Shown here piece by piece: positions 6,620 through 12,224 of a stretch of DNA of 12,224 nt. The DNA is from an uncultured Traorella sp. (GTDB lineage: Bacteria; Bacillota_I; Bacilli_A; Erysipelotrichales; Erysipelotrichaceae). The first letter of the stretch is position 1, and each line of letters starts with the position of its first letter. A program made the position numbers and the translations under genes. The stretch covers positions 1 to 12,224 of the forward strand of contig CAMEUL010000014.1 of NCBI GenBank assembly GCA_945938205.1, given 5' to 3'. The notes beneath the pieces are model-generated. The model did not search any database and was not told where the DNA came from. It was given only the letters and a program-made list of their open reading frames with translations.

Positions 6620-7939
6620 ATGAAAAAGGTTGTAAAGTTTGGGGGATCTTCTCTGGCCGATGCCCGACAGTTTCAAAAAGTAAAGAATATTATACAAAGT
6701 GATCCTTCACGTAATATTGTTGTTGTAAGTGCTGCAGGAAAACGTTTCAAAGATGACAATAAGGTAACAGATCTTTTATATCTGTGTCATGCACATATGA
6801 AATATGGTGTCAGTGATGATGGCATCATGAAGATCATCAAGGAGAGATATATTTCCATTCGTGATGAACTAAACCTTACTTTGGATCTGGAAGAGGAATT
6901 TAATGTGATCCAGAAACAGCGTAGTCTTGAAGATCTGGATTATCTTGTTTCTCGTGGAGAATATTTATGTGCTCGTTTGATGAGTGAATACCTAGGCTAT
7001 GATTTTGTAGATGCAAAGGATTTCATTGTTTTTGATTTCAATGGAAAACTAAACCGAGAGAAAACAAAAGAAGCTTTTAAAAAATTATATGTCTTGCATC
7101 CAAAAATGGTGGTGCCTGGTTTCTATGGTGCTTATGTTAATCAAAAGATCAAGATCATGTCACGAGGCGGAAGTGATATTACCGGAAGTTTATTGGCAGA
7201 TCTAATTGATGCGGATGTTTATGAAAACTGGAGTGATGTATCCGGTATTCTCATGGCTGATCCTAAGATCATTCGTGATCCAAAACGTATTGAAAGCATA
7301 ACCTATAGTGAATTAAGAGAACTCAGTTATATGGGAGCCAATGTGCTTCATGAAGAAGCGATTTTCCCGGTACGTGAAAAGAATATTCCAATCAATATAT
7401 TAAATACCAATGATCCTACAAATCCTGGAACCATGATCTTAAATGACTGCAGTGAATGGGATAAAAAACATCCGGCTCATTTCATTACTGGTATTGCCGG
7501 AAAGAAGGATTTCACTACCATTATCATTTATAAAAGCGGTATCTCAGCAGAAACCGGTGTCGCTTTAAAAGCCTTTGAAGTCTTGAAGAAATATGGCATC
7601 AGTGTAGAAAACATGCCTTGCGGCATTGATTCCTTCTCACTCATTATTTCCACTCAGACATTGACCAATTGCCAATATGAACTGCTTTCTGATTTAAAAT
7701 CAGCCTTAGAACCTGAATCGATTCGTGTCAGTGATCATCTTTCACTGATTGCCGTAGTAGGACGAGGCATGGTGGCCAATCCGGGCATCAGCGGTCAGAT
7801 CTTCGGTGAACTAGGAAAAAATAACATCAACATTCAAACCATCTCACAGGGTGCTGATGAATTAAATATTATTGTGGGAGTACATAATGATGACTTTGAG
7901 AAAACGATCCAGGTCATTTATGAAAAATTTTTAAGGTGA
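6620..7939 (+). CDS. lysC: Aspartate kinase
   Basis: The enzyme phosphorylates aspartate, the first step to lysine, threonine and methionine. The 439-residue sequence opens with VVKFGGSSLADA (4-15), the kinase nucleotide-binding start; the catalytic region continues through MSRGGSDITGSLLA (180-193) and YENWSDVSGILMADP (201-215). Two C-terminal ACT domains occupy about 288-360 and 372-439, the latter with VANPGISGQIFGELGKNNIN. Length and N terminus resemble B. subtilis YclM (ThrD), the third aspartokinase, which is a single polypeptide with no internal start. Feedback by threonine and/or lysine is expected for this type but cannot be read from sequence. GGGAGG lies 8 bases before the ATG, inside the end of hom. 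asd follows after 4 bases. Confidence 0.95.
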   Translation: MKKVVKFGGSSLADARQFQKVKNIIQSDPSRNIVVVSAAGKRFKDDNKVTDLLYLCHAHMKYGVSDDGIMKIIKERYISIRDELNLTLDLEEEFNVIQKQRSLEDLDYLVSRGEYLCARLMSEYLGYDFVDAKDFIVFDFNGKLNREKTKEAFKKLYVLHPKMVVPGFYGAYVNQKIKIMSRGGSDITGSLLADLIDADVYENWSDVSGILMADPKIIRDPKRIESITYSELRELSYMGANVLHEEAIFPVREKNIPINILNTNDPTNPGTMILNDCSEWDKKHPAHFITGIAGKKDFTTIIIYKSGISAETGVALKAFEVLKKYGISVENMPCGIDSFSLIISTQTLTNCQYELLSDLKSALEPESIRVSDHLSLIAVVGRGMVANPGISGQIFGELGKNNINIQTISQGADELNIIVGVHNDDFEKTIQVIYEKFLR

Positions 7940-7943
7940 CAAC

Positions 7944-8960
7944 ATGAAAAAATATAACGTATGTATTTTAGGTGCCACAGGTGCCGTCGGTCAAGCTATG
8001 CTTTTAGGACTGGAAGAAAGAAGTTTTCCTGTCGAAAACATCCGTTTGCTTGCCAGCAAATAAAGTGCCGGCAAAACAATGAACTTCAAAGATCAAGAAG
8101 TAGTAATTGAAGAGGCAACGCCTTCATCATTTGAAGGAATGGATATTGTTTTAGGTGCTGTGGAAAATGATCTTTCTAAAAAATTTGCCGATGATATTGT
8201 AAAAGCAAAGGCTGTATTTATTGATAACTCCAGTGCATTTCGATTGGATCCTAATGTTCCTTTGGTTGTTCCTGAAATCAATGGAGAAGATATCTTAAAA
8301 CATCAGGGCATCATTGCTAATCCCAACTGTTCTACGATCATAGGCTGTGTGGCTGTGCATGGCATCCATGAAGTAAATCCAATTGAATCCATGGTCGTCT
8401 CTACCTATCAGGCAGTTAGCGGTGCCGGTATTGGAGGTATGAATGAATATTTTGATCAGATGAAAGCACTAGTATCAAATGAACCGCTTTATCCTCAAGT
8501 ATTCCCTTATCAAATTGCTTCCAACTTGATTCCTCAAATTGGTTCTTTTGATGAAAACGGCTATACCAGTGAAGAAATGAAAATGCAGAATGAAGGAAGA
8601 AGGATCCTTCATACACCAGATCTCAATGTAACATGCACCTGTGTCCGTGTTCCTGTTGTACGTTCTCATTCTCTTTCAATGAATATTCTTCTAAAAGATG
8701 AAATGTCTGTAGAAGAAATCAAGAAGCTTGTGGAAAAAGCAAAAGGATGCAAGTTGGTAGATGATCCTCAAAATCTTCAATATCCTATGCCATTAGATAC
8801 CAGCGATCAAGATCTTGTCTATGTTGGACGTATCCGTAAAGATCTCTGTCAGAAAAAAGCTGTTAATCTTTGGTGCTGTGGCGATCAGATCCGCAAAGGA
8901 GCTGCCATCAATGCCATCCAGATTGCAGAGAAATGGATCGAACTGAATGAAAGAAATTGA
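7944..8960 (+). pseudogene. asd: Aspartate-semialdehyde dehydrogenase with in-frame stop
   Basis: Asd reduces aspartyl phosphate to aspartate semialdehyde, the branch point to lysine/diaminopimelate, threonine and methionine. The reading frame begins at ATG 7944 after AAGGTGA, with the NADP-binding motif GATGAVG at 10-16, then meets TAA at codon 40 (8061-8063) in the segment LLASK-stop-SAGK. The same frame resumes and keeps every other hallmark: catalytic Cys129 in ANPNCSTI and His242 in VPVVRSHS, to a normal end; the full frame would be 338 residues, the usual length. The stop falls where homologues usually carry Arg (LASxRSAGK), next to the cofactor-binding loop. One base (AAA or CAA to TAA) explains it. 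An internal ATG at 8079 has no ribosome site and would lack the Rossmann loop. Either a real nonsense mutation, a sequence error, or readthrough; the intact remainder argues that any mutation is recent. Confidence 0.88.
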
Positions 8961-9339
8961 TGTTGTCTGTGGTGTCATTCAAAAAGAAGACCAATATCTG
9001 GTAGCACGCCGCGGTAAAGGTGTGGATGAAGGCTTTGATGAATTTCCCGGAGGAAAAGTGGAAAAAGGAGAATCCTTTGAAGAAGCCATCCAAAGGGAAC
9101 TGAAGGAAGAGCTAGACATTGAAGTAAATGTACTAAAACACTTATTGGATTTTGATGATGTGAGAAGTGATATAATCTTGCATCTTCATGCCTACTTATG
9201 TGAAATAAAAAAAGGAAAGCCAACGCTTTCCGTACATACTGATCTTAAATGGATCCAGATCCATGAACTTAGTGACTGCCATTTTCAAAAAGCCGATCAG
9301 GTCTTGCTTCAACATCTTACAAAAAATGAAAGATCTTAA
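8947..9339 (+). CDS. MutT-like NUDIX hydrolase
   Basis: The 130-residue protein is a small NUDIX pyrophosphohydrolase of the MutT type, which cleaves nucleoside triphosphates such as 8-oxo-dGTP to monophosphates. The NUDIX box runs from Gly36 to Ile58 (GKVEKGE, seven residues, then RELKEELDI): all metal-binding glutamates (Glu51, Glu54, Glu55) are present, and only the late Gly is Asp57, a substitution seen in active members. The N-terminal strand VVCGVIQKEDQYLVARR is typical. The start overlaps the end of asd by 14 bases in another frame, so it is probably coupled to the hom-lysC-asd message; the ribosome site is weak. Substrate is not predictable. The minus-strand phosphatase frame overlaps its last 144 bases. 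Confidence 0.9.
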   Translation: MKEIDVVCGVIQKEDQYLVARRGKGVDEGFDEFPGGKVEKGESFEEAIQRELKEELDIEVNVLKHLLDFDDVRSDIILHLHAYLCEIKKGKPTLSVHTDLKWIQIHELSDCHFQKADQVLLQHLTKNERS

Positions 9340-9954
9340 ACCGTATAGCTTATACGGTTTTTTCATTTGGTCGCTATTCCGTAATATTTGGATTATAGAT
9401 TTCACTAAAGTAAAGATGCCATCTTCGTATTCATATTTCAAGATACAGCAATTATATAATCTTCCTTCTCTCTTTACTTTTGCGTATTGTTCCCAAGCAC
9501 GATAAAACTGAGCACATGCGGCACCATGAGATACTGCCAAGACCATCTGATGATCTGGCTGATTCATGAAATCAATAACCGTTTGATTGACTCTTTCTCT
9601 AAAATCATTTTCTTTTTCACCACCAAACGGATAAAAGAAATCACCATAAGGAAGTTTAGGATTCAGACATTCATCCTTTCCTTCATAAGCGCCAAAGTTC
9701 CATTCCTTCAATCCCTTTAATCGTGTATAAGACATTTTGTGCTCTGTGACAATTTCTAAAGTATCACAGGCTCTTTCTGAAGTGGAACTGTAAGCATGAT
9801 CAAACATGATATTGTTCTTTTTAAAGTATTCACCAGCGATTTGGGCCTGTTTGATTCCTAAATCTGTCAAAGGTGAATCACACCATCCCTGGATCTTATG
9901 CTGCTGATTGAATAAGGTCTGTCCATGGCGCATCATATACAGTATCTTTTTCAT
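9196..9954 (-). CDS. Histidine phosphatase family protein with aberrant C-terminal extension
   Basis: This is a phosphoglycerate-mutase-like histidine phosphatase, acting on a phosphorylated small molecule by way of a phosphohistidine. Arg9-His10 in MMRHGQT, Arg61, Glu84 in LKEWNFGAYEG and His143 in VSHGAA are the catalytic set. Start ATG 9954 follows AAGGAG. The open frame gives 252 residues, but homology-like sequence ends near residue 187 (FTLVKSI). The last 60 or so residues are translated from the terminator and the antisense of the NUDIX gene. Adding one A in the ATAAT at 9392-9396 changes the end to KSINPNITE and a TAG at 9374-9376, giving 193 residues and a stop just before the hairpin. 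I infer a single-base deletion; the conserved domain is unaffected. It is the last gene of the redox operon, 21 bases after its neighbour. Confidence 0.85.
   Translation of the reverse strand: MKKILYMMRHGQTLFNQQHKIQGWCDSPLTDLGIKQAQIAGEYFKKNNIMFDHAYSSTSERACDTLEIVTEHKMSYTRLKGLKEWNFGAYEGKDECLNPKLPYGDFFYPFGGEKENDFRERVNQTVIDFMNQPDHQMVLAVSHGAACAQFYRAWEQYAKVKREGRLYNCCILKYEYEDGIFTLVKSIIQILRNSDQMKKPYKLYGLRSFIFCKMLKQDLIGFLKMAVTKFMDLDPFKISMYGKRWLSFFYFT
9338..9363 (+). terminator. Intrinsic terminator after the NUDIX gene
   Basis: A 10-bp stem, AAACCGTATA (9338-9347) with its complement at 9351-9360, closes a 3-base loop and is followed by further T residues, giving TTTTTT across 9358-9363. It begins within the NUDIX stop codon, ending the hom operon. 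It also lies just downstream of where the converging phosphatase gene should stop, but its minus-strand T-run is poor. Confidence 0.88.
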
Positions 9955-9975
9955 GAAGCATCTCCTTCCTTTTTA

Positions 9976-10512
9976 TTACACCGCTTTCCCCGTTTCATAG
10001 GCTTCATTATAAGCTGGAGTGGATTGTATTTCTCCTATATTCCATGCTCCTACACCATAGATGATGCCTGCTTCCTTGGCATTGTCAAGACAATCCTCAG
10101 TGAATCCACGGAATGCTTCTAATGTACGATCAAGGCTTTCTATTTCAGTATCTGCGGCACTCATAATAAAATAGAATTCTTTATTTGCGATTTCTGAATA
10201 TCTTGGCACAGTACGATCGATAAGTGTTTTCATCTGTGCATTCATGGAATAGAAATAGACAGGGGTTGCAAGAACAATCACATCTGCTTTCACCATCTTA
10301 TCCAAAATTTCTTCCATATCGTCTTTTTGTACACATTGATGTGTACTGTTGCACACACCACATCCTCGACAATAATTGATTCTTTGAGAAGCCAAAAATA
10401 CTTTTTCCACATGATTGCCGCTTTCTTTGGCTCCTTCTGCAAAGCGGTCACATAAAACATCAGAATTTCCATGTTTTCTTGGACTTGCTGATAAAATTAA
10501 TACATTTTTCAT
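9976..10512 (-). CDS. Flavodoxin-fold NAD(P)H reductase with Isf-type cysteine motif
   Basis: The 178-residue protein belongs to the NADPH-dependent FMN reductase (flavodoxin-like) family. The FMN phosphate loop SASPRKHGNSD lies at 8-18, the flavin-binding TPVYFYSM at 83-90, and the following helix MKTLIDR at 94-100. Between strands 2 and 3 there is a compact motif CX2CX2CX5C, with Cys48, 51, 54 and 60, followed by DDM at 64-66. That spacing matches iron-sulfur flavoproteins (Isf), in which it binds a 4Fe-4S cluster beside FMN and reduces O2 or peroxide; many relatives keep some cysteines without proven clusters. GGGAGG lies 7 bases before the ATG. It is third in the operon, 28 bases after the cupin gene. 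It is cytoplasmic; the physiological electron acceptor is unknown. Confidence 0.88.
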   Translation of the reverse strand: MKNVLILSASPRKHGNSDVLCDRFAEGAKESGNHVEKVFLASQRINYCRGCGVCNSTHQCVQKDDMEEILDKMVKADVIVLATPVYFYSMNAQMKTLIDRTVPRYSEIANKEFYFIMSAADTEIESLDRTLEAFRGFTEDCLDNAKEAGIIYGVGAWNIGEIQSTPAYNEAYETGKAV

Positions 10513-10540
10513 TCTTCATCCTCCCAAATTTCCTTTGCCA

Positions 10541-10951
10541 TCATTCTTCCTCACTTTTTTTATAATCATCATCAGATACCTGTTCCAGCCATTCTGTATG
10601 ACAGTTATCACCCGGCACTTCAATGGCCAAATGCTGGAACCATTTGTCGGATGATGCTCCATGCCAATGCTTCACACCGGATGGAATATGAACCACATCT
10701 CCCGGCTTCAGTTTTACGGCTGGTTTTCCCCATTCCTGATAAAGACCTTCTCCTGCTGTTACCAAAAGAATCTGTCCTCCATTTTTATCTGCATGATGAA
10801 TATGCCAGTTATTCCTGCATCCCGGTTCAAATGTTACATTTCCGATACCCACCTGTTCGGTTGAGAGCATCTTTAAATAACTTTGTCCTATAAAATACTT
10901 TGCAAAAGCATCGTTTTTTACTCCTGTTGGAAATACGCTTAATTCTTTCAT
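10541..10951 (-). CDS. Cupin domain protein
   Basis: The 136-residue protein is a single-domain cupin. Motif 1 runs from Gly44 through NWHIHHADKNGGQ (48-60), with His50, His52 or His53, and Gln60 in the place usually taken by Glu; motif 2 is PGDVVHIPSGVKHWHG (83-98), with His95 or His97 completing a metal site. Small cupins of this kind often sit with redox or carboxymuconolactone-decarboxylase-like enzymes and their substrate is generally unknown. An in-frame ATG at 10972 exists, but it overlaps the flavodoxin gene; AGAGG in the end of that gene sits at normal distance before ATG 10951, and MKELSVFPTG is the usual N terminus. Spacing to the flavodoxin stop is 5 bases, so the two are coupled. 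Confidence 0.88.
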   Translation of the reverse strand: MKELSVFPTGVKNDAFAKYFIGQSYLKMLSTEQVGIGNVTFEPGCRNNWHIHHADKNGGQILLVTAGEGLYQEWGKPAVKLKPGDVVHIPSGVKHWHGASSDKWFQHLAIEVPGDNCHTEWLEQVSDDDYKKSEEE

Positions 10952-10956
10952 TTTTC

Positions 10957-11466
10957 TTACCTCTTTAGCCATTGTTCAAACTGTTTTTTGGATTGACTTG
11001 CTTTGCAGCCCTGAATGGCAAGTCCTTTTTCTACTTTGGCATTTGGACACAAGTGTTTGATATCTGCTTCACTATGTCCCATTCCACTTCCTTCATGAGT
11101 ACAAAACGGATATATCGTTTTATCGCTAAAATCAAAATGCTCCAGAAATGTAAACACCGCCATCGGCATCGTGCCCCAGTAATTGGGAAAGCCCAGGTAA
11201 ATCGTATCATAAGTATCCATGTTATCCGGAAATCGTTTTAGCTGTGGACGTGCATCTTTTCTCTGATCTTCCTGAGCTTGAGCTATACATTCGTTGTATT
11301 CTTTCGCATATGGGTTTACTTGTTCAATCTTAAACAGATCTGCTTCAGTCAGATCTTTTAGAATACTTGCAGCCTTTTCTGTATTGCCAATCTGCAGTGC
11401 CTGAATCATGCCATTTAAATAATTTTCATCTGCTCTTGAATAATAAGCAATCAATTTGTTTGACAT
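10957..11466 (-). CDS. Flavodoxin (Flavodoxin_4-like)
   Basis: The 169-residue protein has a flavodoxin fold: a first strand LIAYYSRADENY (5-16), a long phosphate-binding loop ending in GNTE at 27-30, an FMN-contacting LGFPNYWGTMP at 91-101, and a late THEGSGMG at 123-130. The YSRADENY...GNTE layout is that of the Flavodoxin_4 family, in which an insertion lies between the strand and the NTE turn. Such proteins carry FMN and transfer electrons, sometimes induced under oxidative stress or iron limitation. GGAGGG lies 5 bases before the ATG. It is the first gene of the four-gene minus-strand operon and diverges from lysR across about 106 bases. It is cytoplasmic. The reductase that feeds it is not identified; the third gene of the operon is a candidate. 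Confidence 0.9.
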   Translation of the reverse strand: MSNKLIAYYSRADENYLNGMIQALQIGNTEKAASILKDLTEADLFKIEQVNPYAKEYNECIAQAQEDQRKDARPQLKRFPDNMDTYDTIYLGFPNYWGTMPMAVFTFLEHFDFSDKTIYPFCTHEGSGMGHSEADIKHLCPNAKVEKGLAIQGCKASQSKKQFEQWLKR

Positions 11467-11486
11467 TTTATCCCTCCATCGCTTTT

Positions 11487-11492
11487 ATTGTA
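11487..11492 (-). promoter_or_regulatory. Weak -10 candidate for the flavodoxin operon
   Basis: TACAAT on the minus strand lies about 20 bases before the flavodoxin start, but no good -35 hexamer lies 16-18 bases upstream. A poor -35 box is what a LysR-activated promoter would show. Tentative. Confidence 0.35.
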
Positions 11493-11504
11493 AAATGAAC
11501 CATC

Positions 11505-11533
11505 TTGTTTTAGAATCTCTGATATGTTATGAT
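11505..11533 (+). promoter_or_regulatory. Predicted promoter of the LysR gene
   Basis: TTGTTT (11505-11510) and TATGAT (11528-11533) are separated by 17 bases, a good sigma-A promoter with a start site near 11540, inside the palindrome that follows. Confidence 0.55.
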
Positions 11534-11534
11534 G

Positions 11535-11555
11535 GTATCAACTTAAAGTTCATAC
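11535..11555. promoter_or_regulatory. Palindromic LysR operator candidate
   Basis: Half-sites GTATCAACTT (11535-11544) and AAGTTCATAC (11546-11555) form an inverted repeat around a single base, with 9 of 10 positions paired. It contains a T-N11-A core typical of LysR-family sites. It covers the predicted lysR start point, which suggests autorepression, and lies upstream of the divergent flavodoxin promoter, where it could serve as an activation site. Confidence 0.6.
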
Positions 11556-11572
11556 ACATGGTGGGGGTACTT

Positions 11573-12224
11573 ATGGTTCATCCTTTGCTTCATACATTCA
11601 TTTGCGTTGCAGATCAGGGAAGTTTTACGAAAGCTGCAGAACATCTCTATATCTCTCCAACAGCGGTCATGAAACAAATCAACACACTGGAAGATCATCT
11701 CAATTTAAAGCTGATCAATCGAACAGCCTCTGGCATTTCTCTAACATCCGCAGGAGAAATCATCTATCAGGAAGCCAAAAATATGATCGATTATTCGAGT
11801 AAAGTTCTCTATCGTGCAAAAACTGCAGAACATACCTATGATACAACTTTTTGTGTCGGTACTTCCTTATTAAATCCTGCCAAGCCTTTTATGGATCTGT
11901 GGCATAAGATCAGTCAGGATTTCTTAGGCTATAAGTTACATTTAGTGCCCTTTGAAGATCACCATGAAGATATTCTTTCTGTCATTGAAGACCTTGGCAT
12001 AAAATATGATTTTCTTATTGGCGTCTGTGACTCCAAGCTGTGGCTGTCAAAATGCAAATTTCTTCCACTTGGGCAATACAAAAAAATGATTGCCGTATCC
12101 AGAGAGCATCCTCTTTCAAACAAAGAATCTTTAAACATTGAAGATTTATATGGCGAAACGCTAATGATGGTGAAACAGGGAGATTCCGAAATCAATGATA
12201 TGATCAGAAAAGATTTAGAAACGA
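11573..12224 (+). CDS. LysR-family transcriptional regulator (3' end cut by window)
   Basis: The frame runs open to the window end, so only the first 217 residues are seen of an expected 290-300. The N terminus is a winged helix-turn-helix: GSFTKAAEHLYISPTAVMKQ (16-35), followed by the dimerisation helix near LTSAGEIIYQEAK (57-69). From about 87 the sequence is the start of the periplasmic-binding-like effector domain, which is divergent. I chose ATG 11573 for its G-rich ribosome site (GGGGG at 11563-11567); an in-frame ATG at 11558 would add five residues. The gene diverges from the flavodoxin operon, the classic arrangement for a LysR regulator and its target. The inducer is unknown; a redox or aromatic/quinone signal would fit the neighbours but is a guess. 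Confidence 0.93.
   Translation, partial: MVHPLLHTFICVADQGSFTKAAEHLYISPTAVMKQINTLEDHLNLKLINRTASGISLTSAGEIIYQEAKNMIDYSSKVLYRAKTAEHTYDTTFCVGTSLLNPAKPFMDLWHKISQDFLGYKLHLVPFEDHHEDILSVIEDLGIKYDFLIGVCDSKLWLSKCKFLPLGQYKKMIAVSREHPLSNKESLNIEDLYGETLMMVKQGDSEINDMIRKDLET

Noticed and set aside
8079..8960. Treating asd as an intact 293-residue gene starting at 8079
   Set aside because: The ATG has no ribosome binding site, the product would lack the GATGAVG cofactor loop, and 39 in-frame Asd codons with a good ribosome site precede the TAA.
8947..9339. NUDIX box with Asp57 in place of the usual Gly as a sign of inactivation
   Set aside because: The metal-binding glutamates are all kept and Gly-to-Asp at this place occurs in functional family members.
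11602..11802. A 66-residue plus-strand frame within the LysR region
   Set aside because: It is a shifted frame inside the LysR gene, which is open to the window end and carries a clear helix-turn-helix.

Overview
The window is low-GC, densely packed bacterial DNA with strong AGGAGG-type ribosome binding sites, short intergenic gaps and overlapping genes. Gene content (clostridial-type ThrC, a PheB-like ACT protein, a YclM-like aspartokinase, a Flavodoxin_4-type flavodoxin) fits a Firmicute. A gut Erysipelotrichaceae-like or clostridial host is my best inference; no taxonomic marker is present.

Layout. (1) 1-2615, plus strand: the 3' part of a class II Fic AMP-transferase, a small SWIM zinc-finger protein and a radical SAM protein, closed by a terminator at 2617-2655 shared with the converging genes. 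(2) 2654-5413, minus strand: thrC-thrB-pheB, an overlapping operon. (3) 5414-5499: a compact divergent promoter region with interlocked -10 boxes and a 21-bp imperfect tandem repeat. (4) 5500-9339, plus strand: hom-lysC-asd-NUDIX, ending in a terminator at 9338-9363. (5) 9374-11466, minus strand: a redox operon of flavodoxin, cupin, iron-sulfur-flavoprotein-like reductase and histidine phosphatase. (6) 11467-12224: a divergent promoter region with a near-perfect palindrome, then a LysR-type regulator cut by the window end. No stretch of 300 bases lacks a gene.

How it works together. lysC, asd, hom, thrB and thrC encode all five steps from aspartate to threonine, on two divergent transcripts. 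The asd frame, however, carries an in-frame TAA at codon 40 and looks broken. hom ends short of a normal ACT domain, while a separate ACT protein is encoded behind thrB. The LysR regulator probably controls the redox operon it diverges from.

Notable points: the asd nonsense codon; a radical SAM protein whose first cluster cysteine appears to be tyrosine; a histidine phosphatase whose frame runs past its likely stop and through a terminator into the NUDIX gene; the interlocked thrC/hom promoters; and the LysR palindrome over the predicted lysR start site. Each of the three gene lesions is explained by one base, so sequence error must be excluded before biology is inferred. I saw no CRISPR array, tRNA, rRNA, insertion sequence or clear novel defence system.
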